In this document: piece after piece, positions 47,201 to 54,884 of the stretch
How the letters are laid out: each line of letters begins with the position of its first letter
How positions within the stretch are numbered: the first letter of the stretch is position 1
NCBI GenBank assembly: GCA_951799405.1
Contig: OX637339.1
Span: forward strand, 1,302,001 to 1,366,000
Direction of reading: 5' to 3'
Length of the DNA stretch: 64,000 nt
From: Agapetus fuscipes
Taxonomy: Eukaryota > Arthropoda > Insecta > Trichoptera > Glossosomatidae
Translations under genes and position numbers: made by a program
The notes under the pieces: generated by a model
Told to the model about the DNA's origin: nothing
Database searches by the model: none
What the model saw: the letters and a program-made list of their open reading frames with translations, nothing else

Positions 47201-48235
47201 TAGTTATGTGTGCAGATTCAGTGGGTGGCATTTTTCGAGCCTTTTCTATGACAGAGTATCCCATGCTGCGTAGGCGCTTAATGCTGAGGTCTTCACTACC
47301 CTCGTGCCAGGTCTCAGTAAGAGCCAGGATGTCTATGCAGTGCTCGCTGATCACATCATCAACAATATCAACTCTCCTTGTTAGTGATCGGCAGTTCCAT
47401 GTTGCAATCTTCAAGTTACGGTGACTCTGCATTGAGTGACGACCTCTATTTAACTGACAAAGTTTGACCTTTCTTCCGGAGCGCTTGCCCCGAAATCTTG
47501 GTTTAAAAGTCGAGAGTTTGACAGATTGATGCAGGCCATTTGCTGTCAAAACATCAACATCAACAGTGGAGTTCCAATCACGCCAACTTAACAATTGTTC
47601 AATGCTGTAGCTGATCATTGGTAGGTAATTTGCACTTGACGCTGGCGCTCCTGCTCTTTAGCAAGATTTAACACATAGAAGAAGAAGTTTGCGCTCATAA
47701 ATAACAGATTGCAACAATAATAAGTCATTTTAAAAGTAAACAATTAAAGTTCGCAAATCAGTCATAATAACACAAGAAATGCACTGCAAAAGTCACCAAA
47801 AGCTCAAGCAACACAAAAATAGCAAACTATGACACAACAAAGACAAATTTGCCAAAGACTCGTAATTTTAATTAATTTTACAAGTGCAGCAAGCAACAAA
47901 CACACCAGGCAGCTACAAAGCGCCACCTCCCGCATTGTGTAGGTGTAAAGTTGACTCTGTATGTGAACTGAATCTTAAAGAAATTGTGCAAATTAAATAA
48001 CAGCATTTTTTATTAAATTGAATCCGGTAAAATCATAACATAACAATTGAAAAATGGATAAAATTTAACCACAAATAAGAGTAAGAAAAATCTGCCTTAC
48101 CAGAAATTTCCTAGTGAGGGTTTGCTGTGAAAATTCAGCTCCCACGTACAGTACCCCGTACACGAAGCTGTTGGACGTCAGGGGGTACTTTTTGAACATT
48201 GTTCGGGCAAACGTCATCATTTTAGAGGACGACAT
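38028..48235 (-). CDS. MPV17L: Mpv17/PMP22-family protein, four-coding-exon join
   Basis: Join 48235-48101, 40452-40361, 39049-38937, 38236-38028 on the - strand; 549 nt, 182 residues, a normal length for the family. Every junction is GT/AG and phases agree (0, 2, 1). Family landmarks in order: YPLTSNSFVYGVLYVGAEFS at the N-terminus, DPHMITRFGVLGLAVYPQVY, then KKLILDQFLLTPPLLVIFFV, and the C-terminal FWLPAQAFNFMLIPPAFRVI with FVWVNILC. Mpv17-family proteins are four-helix proteins of mitochondrial inner or peroxisomal membranes with a proposed channel role. It resembles the Mpv17-like (MPV17L) branch, by GMSLMERKK after FFV, though the branch is not certain. Intron 1 (7.6 kb) hosts the intact LINE in the same orientation. 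Confidence 0.9.
38443..38928. repeat. 11-bp minisatellite filling intron 3
   Basis: Units TTTTGGAACAA and TTTTGGACCAA alternate with variants such as TGTTGGAACAA, about 43 copies, with some 12-bp units. It reaches to within about 8 bp of the exon 3 donor. The stop-poor long ORFs across it are produced by the repeat and are not genes. Confidence 0.95.
38937..39049 (-). CDS. MPV17L: Mpv17-like gene, exon 3
   Basis: The acceptor CGTTCTCCGCAG precedes GTACAGATGG; donor GTAG|GTGAGT. It completes a Trp codon with exon 2, then reads YRWLDKKFVGTAAKVVVKKL and ILDQFLLTPPLLVIFFV. The DQxxxxP motif is characteristic of the family. Confidence 0.9.
39080..39396 (-). repeat. SINE D 3' scrap (39080-39145) then retroposon C
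   Basis: ATAGATTTGTGAAGCATAAT and CTGGCCAGAAACAGGTATTA are SINE D. 39148-39396 is a full C copy, AATATAAGTTGCAGAGATGT to ACCAACCTATTGATTGATGA. Both lie in intron 2. Confidence 0.8.
39545..39835 (+). repeat. SINE A, short-tail type
   Basis: GACCGGTCCGTAGTCCAGTG head, GTTCGAATCCCAGCGGAGCA, then CTCGCAGAGGGCTTTTGAGG and AACAGCGCTCACCAAATAAA at the tail. In intron 2, antisense to the gene. Confidence 0.9.
40361..40452 (-). CDS. MPV17L: Mpv17-like gene, exon 2
   Basis: The acceptor CTTTTCCACGCAG precedes CATGGAGGAG; donor ACTG|GTAAGT. It reads HGGEPLAYDPHMITRFGVLG then LAVYPQVYYY and two bases of a Trp codon. D...R....G....GP..H.WY is the family pattern here; this protein has YPQVYYYW. Confidence 0.9.
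40580..41045 (-). repeat. SINE D, split by MITE E
   Basis: Left: ATTAGCCAGAAACAGGTAGG to CGCAATGACATCT. Right: ATCAGGGTCGAAGTTATAGT and GGGGATTCAAACCAGCGATG (box B complement). The two join at ATCT. The 4-bp duplication of MITE E lies within GACATCTGT, found intact in other D copies. Confidence 0.85.
40698..40955. mobile_element. MITE E, copy 3, 4-bp target duplication
   Basis: Inverted copy relative to copy 1; ATCT at 40694-40697 and 40956-40959. Because the SINE D target is known from other copies, the 4-bp duplication is certain here. Confidence 0.95.
41185..41340 (-). repeat. retroposon C fragment
   Basis: TGTAATCTAAGTTGCTAACT, TTAATGCATGCCCAAAAG, CTTACACATGCTGCATG and ATAACCCTGCGACTCTTGCC; the 5' half is missing. 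Confidence 0.75.
41393..41785 (+). mobile_element. MITE E relative, split by a foldback
   Basis: TCTTAAGAATCACATTCTAC and AAAATACGTAAAACATGACA left; AATGTGAGAGTTGTTTAAAA and TTGGAGATAAGACAAACAAT right. Same subgroup as 10965-11190. Confidence 0.75.
41476..41631. mobile_element. Penelope-like foldback, 12-bp target duplication
   Basis: 156 bp. Arms GGATGTAGAATCCATTCCGG and CCGGAATGGATTCTACATCC. AATGTGAGAGTT at 41464-41475 and 41632-41643. The end GGCCATGAAAGCCTAAAA matches the GGCCGTGTAAGCCTAAAA end of the 5.3 and 61.9 kb elements. Confidence 0.9.
41786..42257. other. AT-rich intron DNA, A/T-rich tandem-like AGTAAAATAAATTAAA
   Basis: AAAGTAAAATAAATTAAA occurs several times between 41950 and 42075; low complexity. 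No gene. Confidence 0.5.
42424..42604 (+). mobile_element. LINE 3' end with (AAAT)n tail, 9-bp target duplication
   Basis: VDELNELMREWKVLLERRML followed by E and a stop, 3' UTR, then (TAAA)n. ATAATGGAG lies at 42415-42423 and 42605-42613. A different LINE family from the host RTE copy. Confidence 0.85.
42705..42960. mobile_element. MITE E, copy 4
   Basis: Same orientation as copy 3; one base of the left terminus is changed (AGCTGCC for CGCTGCC). Flanks ATAA/ATAT, nearly a 4-bp duplication. Confidence 0.9.
43017..43191. mobile_element. palindromic MITE, TAA target duplication
   Basis: GGCTGGTTTGAGTGTCGCGC pairs with GCGCGACACTAAAACCAGCC, and CGCTGACCGTCAGCGCTGAC with GTCAGCGCTGACGGTCAGCG. 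TAA on both sides (43014-43016, 43192-43194). It interrupts the RTE-like frame after EEWRRRV. Confidence 0.9.
43266..43506. mobile_element. MITE G, copy 1, CAG target duplication
   Basis: Terminal inverted repeats: CAAAACTTGAGTAAAGTAAA and its mirror TTTACTTTACTCAAGTTTTG, outer ends TACCC/GGGTA; 3-bp flank CAG both sides. Confidence 0.85.
43507..43777. other. intron DNA, nothing recognised
   Basis: No repeat family or exon found; short ORFs only. Confidence 0.3.
43778..44042 (-). repeat. retroposon C, full length
   Basis: AATATTAAGTTGCAAAGAGA to ACCAACCTATAAGTCAAGGA. Confidence 0.9.
44145..44402 (-). repeat. retroposon C, full length
   Basis: ATTTGCAAAGATATGCTACA to CATACCAACCTATAAGTCAA; head-to-tail with the preceding C copy, about 100 bp apart. 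Confidence 0.9.
44479..47950 (-). mobile_element. full-length CR1/L2-type LINE in intron 1 of the Mpv17-like gene
   Basis: From a 5' region starting near 47950 (AGCGCCACCTCCCGC on the + strand) through ORF2 to a 3' UTR ending CACTAAACGGCGCTGTATAC and a (TTA)n tail at 44479-44500. Orientation is the same as the host gene. No ORF1 was seen; the 5' limit is approximate and no target duplication was found. Confidence 0.9.
44553..47618 (-). CDS. LINE ORF2: endonuclease-reverse transcriptase, intact
   Basis: 1021 codons without a stop. APE-type endonuclease from about residue 68: KIATWNCRSL, then ILALTETWHE, IVGDMNIRLD and DIGHTDHRLV. Reverse transcriptase: VENYRPVSSVPFISKIIEKA, FQSAYRKAHSTETALLRIVN, LDMSAAFDTVDHSIL, GVPQGSVLGPLLFTLYTNDL and SYADDILL with the catalytic YADD at about residue 727. 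C-terminus RTGFGDRAFSSAGPSCWNSL to LKTHLFNRSFNT. It nicks DNA and copies its own RNA at the target. No RNase H domain seen. Clade placement (CR1/L2 group) is by motif impression, not a tree. Catalytic residues are all visible, so it could be active. Confidence 0.95.
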   Translation of the reverse strand: MISYSIEQLLSWRDWNSTVDVDVLTANGLHQSVKLSTFKPRFRGKRSGRKVKLCQLNRGRHSMQSHRNLKIATWNCRSLTRRVDIVDDVISEHCIDILALTETWHEGSEDLSIKRLRSMGYSVIEKARKMPPTESAHITNHGGVVIVVKNGFRVSQIQSVPEFSSFECIAGVFTSRGSSVLIVNVYRPGSKPPCTLFFDEFKKLLTRLTTYSMLVFIVGDMNIRLDRAEDGHSTKFLCMLHDFNFHQRVNQVTHDAGGILDVVICNAGDPLLQCQVLDIGHTDHRLVTAVAVFNPPKPIFKRITNRPWRNFNVEQFQCELSGSDICNKNFIASADTNKLIKSYNSTMLSLINKYAPLKTTIRRQRRSECWFDEECRCGKAEMRRLERRYRRCRTETARATWMNAQTIYWTLIRRKRSSYWTRKMETEAKNPRALWKSMSFVLGKSSTQHPELPASEFSRHFSEKLRRIRESSAATTFNPPESNNCCNVIFSFKPVLLNDVVKLVLTCPNKQCKLDPIPTWLVKRCLSEVAPILSALVNKSLTTECIFPTELKKSIVTPILKKSSLPADSVENYRPVSSVPFISKIIEKAVVWQLTQHMERGGYLSKFQSAYRKAHSTETALLRIVNDVIAAVGDGALAMVAVLDMSAAFDTVDHSILITKLDRLYGVRGGVSKLLSSYLKGRCQTVDVDGESSGMPMDCGVPQGSVLGPLLFTLYTNDLESTVLMNGTSYYSYADDILLCRFCQPSMTDACSLEMVRCIEVVAEWMARCRLRMNPDKTEFIWMSSPGRKHLLGSSPIKVMGLDVYPSSSIKFLGVHLDNTLSMSMQISSTVSSCFFHLRQLRWVRNCLTSEAAKILIASFVVSRLDYCNGLFWGLPRFQQSRLQSVFNAAAKLLLGGRKTDHVSPLLRRLHWLRVPERIEYKICVSVFNALRGVAPSYLCELCRVDQIGGKRCTLRSAQSDAVNRLQLPLRRNRTGFGDRAFSSAGPSCWNSLPLELRTETSVGSFRKLLKTHLFNRSFNT
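48101..48235 (-). CDS. MPV17L: Mpv17-like gene, exon 1 of the coding part
   Basis: ATG at 48235-48233; reads MSSSKMMTFARTMFKKYPLT, SNSFVYGVLYVGAEFSQQTL and TRKFL; donor CTG|GTAAGG at 48101/48100, phase 0. A strong acceptor TTTTTTTTTGCAG lies 16 nt upstream of the ATG (exon starts 48251), so at least one 5' UTR exon lies further up. The start was chosen as the first ATG after this acceptor and fits the family's N-terminus. Confidence 0.85.
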
Positions 48236-48315
48236 TTTGAGTTTTTGGGACCTGCAAAAAAAAACAAAAAATATGACTGTACAAGTTTTACCAATCAAAA
48301 TACAAGAGAAGTAAT

Positions 48316-48487
48316 GGGGCTTCCACACGCTTGCCAACCCATCACAAGTCAAGCGCACAGTTTGTCGTCTAGAACATGCTAGCTGGACAAAATTAGTCCA
48401 TTAGACAAAATTTTGTCCAGCTAGCATGTTCTAGACGACACACTGTGCGCTTGACTTGTGATGGGTTGGCAAGCGTGTGGAAGCCCC
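48316..48487. mobile_element. near-perfect palindromic MITE upstream of the Mpv17-like exon
   Basis: Arms of about 78 bp: GGGGCTTCCACACGCTTGCC pairs with GGCAAGCGTGTGGAAGCCCC, continuing through CATGCTAGCTGGACAAAATT and its mirror. Only one or two mismatches were seen. No clear target duplication. Confidence 0.9.
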
Positions 48488-48662
48488 ATAAAGAAAACGT
48501 GACGTGATTAAAAAACCGAAATTGATGTATGGAAGTGAAGAATGGACAGTGAATGATAGCGAAGTAATTAAAATATGTACGGTGGAATGCATGACAGGAA
48601 AAACTTTGAAGGATAGAGTTAAGAATGAATAGGTAAAGAAAGAATGTAATTTGAAAGAGATT

Positions 48663-49082
48663 TGGTTTTTATGTTGTAGGTTCACATGAGGCATGTGCAA
48701 GCGCGAACTTGTACGTGTCTGGTTGTGGGAATGCATGTAATGTGAATCTCAAATGTAACACGGACTTTGACCGGTCCGTAGCTCAGTGGTAACACTGCGG
48801 ACTCTGAATGGGAAGGTTGTGGGTTAGAATCCCGGCGGAGCACAAAAAATATACCACTTATATTTTCAAATTTGCTCTTCGCCGGGTTGAAAAATTCATA
48901 AACCTTTACCAATGACCGGTCACCAAAGGTCCATCCAGCCTTACAGCAACTGGCTCTTGCTTGAGTATTGGCGCTTTGTAGCGACGACCTAGCTCGTACA
49001 CCTCTGCGGCACTACAACAAGTGTCATAGACCCCTAGAGTCTCTAGAATATAAGGAGTCTCCCGCACAGGATTTAAAAAAAA
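48663..49082 (+). repeat. retroposon C fragment and full SINE A
   Basis: 48663-48760: TTTTTATGTTGTAGGTTCAC to GTAATGTGAATCTCAAATGT (C 3' part without tail). 48770-49082: SINE A, GACCGGTCCGTAGCTCAGTG, GGTTAGAATCCCGGCGG (box B with one change), to CCCGCACAGGATTTAAAAAA. Confidence 0.9.
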
Positions 49083-49260
49083 GTTAAGGTACCAAAGAAT
49101 GTGATGAGATGGTTTGGGCATGTGGAAAGAATGAATGATGATAGACTGACAAAGTATATTACAGAGGTAGTGTGAAAGGAAAAAGAGGTAAGGCACGACC
49201 GAGAAAAGTATGGAGTGATCACATTGAGGAGATTGTGAAAGAATGGGATTTCCATAGCGA

Positions 49261-50027
49261 GCGTAAAAGAAGAAAATGTATGAAAAAGGTGATGGATATG
49301 AATTGATTGAAAGAGATATATATAAGGATAGGAAGAAATGGAGGCAGCTCTGCAGAAGTTCTGGCCCTCCCTAGTGGAATCGCGACAGAGTTACAGTTAC
49401 AGTATAGAGCGTAAAAGAAGAAAATGCATGAAAAAGGTGATGGATATGAATTGATTGAAAGAGGTATATGTAAGGAAATGAAGAAATGGAGGCAGCTCTG
49501 CAGAGGTTCTGGCCCCCCCTAGCGGAATCGCGACAGAGTTACGGTTACAGTACAGAGCGTAAAAGAAGAAAATGCATGAAAAAGGTGATGGATATGAATT
49601 GATTGAAAGAGGTATATGTAAGGATATGAAGAAATGGAGGCAGCTCTGCAGAGGTTCTGGCCCCTCCTAGCGGAATGGCGACAGAGTTACGGTTACAGTA
49701 CAGAGCGTAAAAGAAGAAAATGCATGAAAAAGGTGATGGATATGAATTGATTGAAAGAGGTATATAAGGATAGGAAGAAATGGAGGCAGCTCTGCAGAGG
49801 TTCTGGCCCCCGAGGAATGGCGACAGAGTTACAGTTACAGTACAGAGCGTCAATAAGGAAAAAGAGCGTAAAAGAGGATCGTAAAAGAAGACAATGCATG
49901 AAAAAGGTGATGGATATGAATAAATTAAAAGAGGTATATAAGGATAGGAAGAAATGGAGGTAGCTCTGCAGAGGTTCTGGTCACCCCTAGCGGAATGTGC
50001 GATAGAGTATCAGTTACAGTACAATGT
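49261..50027 (+). repeat. 148-bp tandem array made from the RTE 3' end
   Basis: Five units starting GCGTAAAAGAAGAAAATG at 49261, 49409, 49557, 49705 and about 49865. Each holds the codons for KKVMDMN, KKWRQLC and the stop region TAGCGGAATCGCGACAGAG. One unit copy at 33.8 kb shows the single-copy original context. Confidence 0.95.
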
Positions 50028-50609
50028 TAAATTTGATAAATCTAACCTCTTATTCAGCAAACGTAGCAAAAATGAAAATATTTATTATCAATCCTGATCC
50101 ACTTCATGAAAATAGCGTTATCATGAAATTATCATGAGAAATGTTACAAATTTTCTCATTAAGAATTCTGCACATCGATTAAACTATATTTACGTCTACA
50201 GTGGCCTTCAAAAAATTCGCAAATATGTCAATATTCGCCGATAAAAGAATCACCACAAGAAAAATAAACGCTCGGCATTTAGAAATTTCCTTACAAATTT
50301 AAACTCGCATCTAATATCTTTAATTTATATCACAGATTCGTTAATTTCTCACAACTTTAATGTTATAATTTTGACGTTTAATGTACTCTAGGCTGGTATA
50401 CGTCCTTCACTTGGTTTCGCCTAGAATATTGTGGATTTTAATATTTATTTTATTTTTCAGGGGCTGGTTCTACTGCAATGAAAAGGGAAGTGGCCAATGC
50501 GCATGATCGACTTTATGGATTTGCCGCGCTTTCAGTTGAATATTTAAATTTTGAGTTGAAAACTTTTGTGTAAAGATATTTTACAAAATGATGTCCGAAA
50601 GTTAATTCG
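50028..50609. other. no gene or element recognised
   Basis: AT-rich, no family match. Confidence 0.35.
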
Positions 50610-50760
50610 TGTAATACCAATTTCTACAAAATATACAAAATATACAAAATATTATGTAAGTAATATAACATTATTAATTATTAAGCTCATCCTTTATTAC
50701 AGCAAGAGGGGGGGGGGTCAATAGATAATGACTATAGGATGATTGTAAGGGGGGGGGGGT
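50610..50760. mobile_element. MITE H, internal fragment
   Basis: ATACCAATTTCTACAAAATA and ATAATGACTATAGGATGATT with G-runs; both termini missing, right side cut by SINE A. Confidence 0.8.
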
Positions 50761-50763
50761 TTA

Positions 50764-51075
50764 AGACATCCTGTGCGGGAGACTCCCTAGATTCTAGAGA
50801 CTCTAGGGTTCTATGACACTTGTTGTAGTGCCGCAGAGGTGTACGAACTTGGTCGTCGCTACAAAGCGCCAAAACTCAAGCTAAGACCCAGGTGCTGTAA
50901 GGCTGGATAGACCTTTAGTGACCGGTATTTGGTAAAAGTTGTATGATTTTTTTCAACCCAGAGAAGAGCATTTATTTGGAAATATAAATGGTATATTTTT
51001 GTGCTCCGCCGGGATCCGAATCCACAACCTTCCATTTACGAGTCCGAAGTGTTGCCACTGGACTACGGACCGGTC
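50764..51075 (-). repeat. SINE A, full length, long-tail type
   Basis: GACATCCTGTGCGGGAGACT to GGGATCCGAATCCACAACCT and TGGACTACGGACCGGTCC. It shares the GGATCCGAATCC box B variant with 33097-33412, so they may be the same subfamily. Confidence 0.9.
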
Positions 51076-51102
51076 CAAAAAGATTTCATTGACTCTTTGG
51101 TT

Positions 51103-51530
51103 GTTTTCTTGGTAGGTTGGTACGAGGCTGACCACCCATACTGTAAGAAATGGTTCACTTTGCTAATGTACACTTTTTTCAGGGAAGGTCGGCAACAGTT
51201 GCAGGGCATTTGAGATTTGCTTTTTTTATTTTGTGAGTAGGTACACATGCAACATGTCTAAACACAGACTCTCACGTTTCTCTTATAGTCCATATAAAAA
51301 TCAGAAATACGACAAATCGCCACCTTTAAGGTAAAACTGATTATTATTTTTTTTTTTTTTTAAGAAAGCCTAGACTCTCTAGATTCTACAGACTCTATGG
51401 ATCTATGACACTTGTTATAGTGCCGCAGAGGTGTTGGTGATGTGGCAGTTGTCCATGTCCGGTTGCAGGGCCGTTAGCTGCGCAGTGCTGTGGTGTGTGT
51501 GGCGTTGCTTTGTTTTGAGACTGATTAACT
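51103..51530. repeat. retroposon C part (+) and SINE A-related tail (-)
   Basis: 51103-51280: GGTAGGTTGGTACGAGGCTG to ACACATGCAACATGTCTAAA. 51340-51530: T-run, GACTCTATGGATCTATGACA, then GTGCTGTGGTGTGTGTGGCG, parallel to 4130-4290. Confidence 0.65.
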
Positions 51531-51574
51531 GATTTGAGAAATCGTGGATAAAACATTTTATTCTTCTTTCTCTT

Positions 51575-52010
51575 CGCCTTATCCCATCATTTGGGGTCGG
51601 CCCTCCTTGTTCGAAGACGCCAAACTTTTCTATCCTGGCTCATCTCCTCTGTCAGGTTTCCCTTTTGCATTTCTTTTTCAATATTGGCCCGCCATGTTGC
51701 CATTGGGCGGCCTCTGCCTCTTGGTCCTGTGGGAATGCTGAGGGCTTTTTGGACAATATGTTCATTGTCTCTTCGCATCACATGGCCGAACCACTGGAAT
51801 TGGGATTCTCTAATCCTGTCTGTTATTGGGGCAACCTTAAAGCTACCCCTCACGTATTCGTTCCTTATGTGGTCTAGCCTAGTGACGCCTCCAGCCCACC
51901 TCAGCATTCTCATCTCGGCAGCATGGACTTGCCGTTCATGGACGTTTTTGCAAGTCCAGCATTCTGCTCCATATAGCATGGCGGGCCTTACTGCCGTCTT
52001 GTAGACCTTG
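51575..52010 (-). mobile_element. RTE-like LINE C-terminus
   Basis: Open frame of 130 codons on the - strand: MLYGAECWTCKNVHERQVHA, GGVTRLDHIRNEYVRGSFKV, FQWFGHVMRRD, and GPRGRGRPMATWRANIEKEM. Upstream, KVYKTAVRPAMLYG is the usual lead-in. A different subfamily from 33.5 kb (RNEYVRG...). Confidence 0.9.
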
Positions 52011-52100
52011 CCCTTAGTTAGTTTATTGCATGTAACTTTTCATAAACTGAATTAATTATTAGGAATTACTCATGAAAAACTTCTATACTACAGGATTGTT

Positions 52101-52497
52101 ATATCTGTACCTTAGAGCATAAACAACGGTAGTCACATTTAGTAAATGTGCAGGCGACGAGTTTTAGTGAAAATGTGCACTTTTATAAAACCATCATAAC
52201 TTCTAAATTAGACGAGATATTTTTGGTCTGTAAAAACTGTTAATCTTCTTTTATCGATATTTATTTAATGTGAAGTAATGTGAACAACGTATGTGGAACT
52301 TCCGTGGTTTATGCTCGCATTTATACATATGTGCATCCCATATTTATTACACTTGATATCTCAGTAACTATGAGTCCGAGGACTCCAATATTTTTACCAC
52401 TTATAGAACAACTAATTATAATAATTTCTGCATCATTTACTCAAAAACGCAAAAAAGTGGACTTCCGTTGTTTATGCTCTAAGCAAGGTACAGATAT
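52101..52497. mobile_element. 397-bp TIR element
   Basis: ATATCTGTACCTTAGAGCAT and AACAACGG at the left pair with CCGTTGTTTATGCTCTAAGC and AAGGTACAGATAT at the right. A second inner pair TATGCTCGCATTTATAC is not mirrored. No transposase. Confidence 0.8.
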
Positions 52498-52662
52498 TTA
52501 TGTAATGTTTTCTCTCGTAGAAAATGGGAAAAAATGTTAATTTATCTGAGAACTCATGTTAACTTGATTATCACTTTATGAAATGTTTCAGAGAAACTTT
52601 GTAGAACTCCATGCAAAAAATATTCAGCAGATATGTAACTACGGAAGTAAACTGTTTATCTG

Positions 52663-52878
52663 TACCCTGAGTACGAGTTGCAAAACTTGAGTAAAGTAAA
52701 ATTTTCTTTTTGTCCGTTTTTGTTTGTTTGAACTTGATTTTCTTCATCACTGTTACTCTTTTGCTAAGACCATAAAGTGTAAGAAACAAAAACGGCAGAT
52801 TTTGGGGAAAATCACACTTTAATAGATACTTTCCGTAAACTTTACTTTACTCAAGTTTCGCAGCTCGTACTAAGGGTA
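52663..52878. mobile_element. MITE G, copy 2, CTG target duplication
   Basis: TACCCTGAGTACGAGTTGCA to the mirror TCGCAGCTCGTACTAAGGGTA; CTG both sides (52660-52662, 52879-52881). The interior CAGATTTTGGGGAAAATCAC matches copy 1. Confidence 0.9.
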
Positions 52879-52881
52879 CTG

Positions 52882-53285
52882 AAGGTGTTTGAAGAGGCTG
52901 AAACCGGCCAAACTTACTGTTTGTTTCTAAGCAAATAAAAAACAAGTAAAATCAAACGCTGTTTGTTTTCATACTTAAAAAATAGTCAGTTACCAAAATA
53001 GTCACTCACTGTTCAAAGTCCAAAGTTGATGTGTTTCTACCAGGATGTCTTGTCTTTTGGGAGCGCAGCCATCAACTGGTGTCGTCCGCATATCAACTGG
53101 TGATAAGTGCCATCAATTATCATCAATAGACCGTCCCATTGAGTTGATTAAAGAGATGGCGGGAGAGGACGCCATTGGGCGGCTGGTCTGCATGGCCTCT
53201 GGAGTTGTAATCACAAAGATATCGAGGGAAAACGGTCGCGTCCAAATTTAAACGGCTGTTGAGCAATAAAGAAATAAAAATATCT
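52882..53285. other. no recognised element; unassigned ORF at 53045-53251
   Basis: A 68-codon frame (MSCLLGAQPSTGVVRISTGD...) has balanced composition but no known motif, and is not flanked by clear splice sites. I do not assign it. Confidence 0.3.
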
Positions 53286-53289
53286 ACCT

Positions 53290-53770
53290 ACCTACAGAAG
53301 ATGGGTGACAGGATAGAACAGCACAGAGACAGAACAAGACATGATGTAACGTCGCATGACTTAATATCACAGTGATAAAACAACACAGGAAATACATCAC
53401 AATGACAAGACAAAACAAGGGTAAAACATCACATGATAAAACATCTCATGACATAACTTAACGACACATGACATTACATCAAAATGACAGTACGTCACAT
53501 GACAAAAAATCACAATGATAAAACAACACAGAAAATACATCACAATGACAAGACAACACAAGGCCTAAACATCACATGATAAAACAACACATGATATCAC
53601 GTTACATGACTTCACGTCACATGAATTTCATCAGAATGACAGTACATCATACGAAAAAACATCACAATGATAACAACACAGAAAAAAACATCACAATGAT
53701 AAGACAACACAAAGATAGAACATATCACAGTGTCAAAACAACACATGACAACGTCACATGGAAAAACATC
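53290..53770. repeat. degenerate ACATCACATGA-type satellite
   Basis: ACATCACATGATAAAACA, ACATCACAATGACAAGACAA and related 20-25-bp units repeat irregularly. The reverse complement of the same sequence is at 63.72-63.88 kb. Confidence 0.85.
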
Positions 53771-53772
53771 AC

Positions 53773-54100
53773 ATGGCATTATTCCTTGACTTATAGGTTG
53801 GCATGAGGCTGACCACCCATACTGTATAAACTGGTTCACTTTGCCAATGCCACCCCTGTTTCAGGGAAGGACGGCATGAGTTGCAGGATGTAGGCATGTC
53901 CATATAAGATTTGGATTTTTATATTAAAAACATTTACTGAAGACCGGTCACAAAAGGTCCATCCAGGCTTGCAGCAACTGGGGTCTTGCTTGATAATTGT
54001 CACTATCTATAGCAACGACCAAGCTCGCAGAGGGCTTTTGAGGTATGATTCACACAAAAACAGCGCTCACCAAATTAATCATCCTAATATTGTTATTATT
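53773..54100 (+). repeat. retroposon C 5' part and SINE A short-tail 3' part
   Basis: 53773-53935: ATTCCTTGACTTATAGGTTG to AAGATTTGGATTTTTATATT. 53936-54100: ACCGGTCACAAAAGGTCCAT to AAACAGCGCTCACCAAATTA. Each lacks the other half. Confidence 0.8.
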
Positions 54101-54884
54101 TATGTGACCGAAAAATCGTGTGGACGAACTGTCGTGTGACCGATTTGTCCATGGACGAGCTGTCTGTGGACGGGTTGTCTGGGACCGATTTGTCGTGGAG
54201 CCCTTTGATTCTGTACGACTCAATTTATCGTTTATTCAAATTTAGAACACGAAGAAGTACAGAAATTTGAATTTTCCGCTGAAAATGTTCCAACGAATGC
54301 GCACGCGCAAATAAAATGTTGCCATCTCGCTCCCACTCGTGCGAAGTGAAATCTACTTTCCTTGTCTTACAGGTAAATCTACCTGTTAACGAGAAGTGAC
54401 GTACAACCATTTTAGAAATAATATTAAAAATATACACAAAATGAAACACGAAGTTTCTAGAATACAAGCTGCTAAATTAAGATCGCAGTAAACAATTGTT
54501 TTAAATCAAAGTGTATGTGTGGCCATTTGTCATTTGAATGTTTTTTATAAGAAAAGTGCTCAACTGTCTACAAATTCAGACATTTATTTTTCATCCATTT
54601 TAAAGTATGACATTTTTGTCTTCTTCTTCTTCTTCCGAATGAAAGAAAAATTGCCACGAATTCAAGTATTTTCCAAGACCTAAAACGTTTCGTTGCCTTT
54701 TCAGACATTTTTTTTGTAATGGAGGATTAAAATATACGTAGAATTATTTTTGCACCCTGTCATATTAATTATCAAAAACTTAACTTGTCTTCTTTTTTTG
54801 TAATCATTTAAAATGTATTCCTAAACGTTACTTTTATTGAAATAATCTTTATAAGATCTTTAATTTTAATTACAAATATACTTA
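54101..54884. other. unclassified repeat at 54115-54205; rest unrecognised
   Basis: GTGTGACCGATTTGTCCATG, GACGAGCTGTCTGTGGACG and GGGACCGATTTGTCGTGGA resemble 10.70-10.76 kb. No gene. Confidence 0.45.

Larger units (their letters stand above)
48490..50027 (+). mobile_element. RTE-like LINE C-terminus, interrupted and 3'-amplified
   Basis: LMYGSEEWTVNDSEVIKICT and VECMTGKTLKDRVKNE at 48490-48630; after C and SINE A insertions it resumes at 49085 with VMRWFGHVERMNDDRL, then tandem copies of its end from 49261. Multiple stops. Confidence 0.85.

Noticed and set aside
53045..53251. 68-codon ORF MSCLLGAQPS...
   Set aside because: No recognisable family, no splice context, surrounded by repeats; kept only as unassigned.
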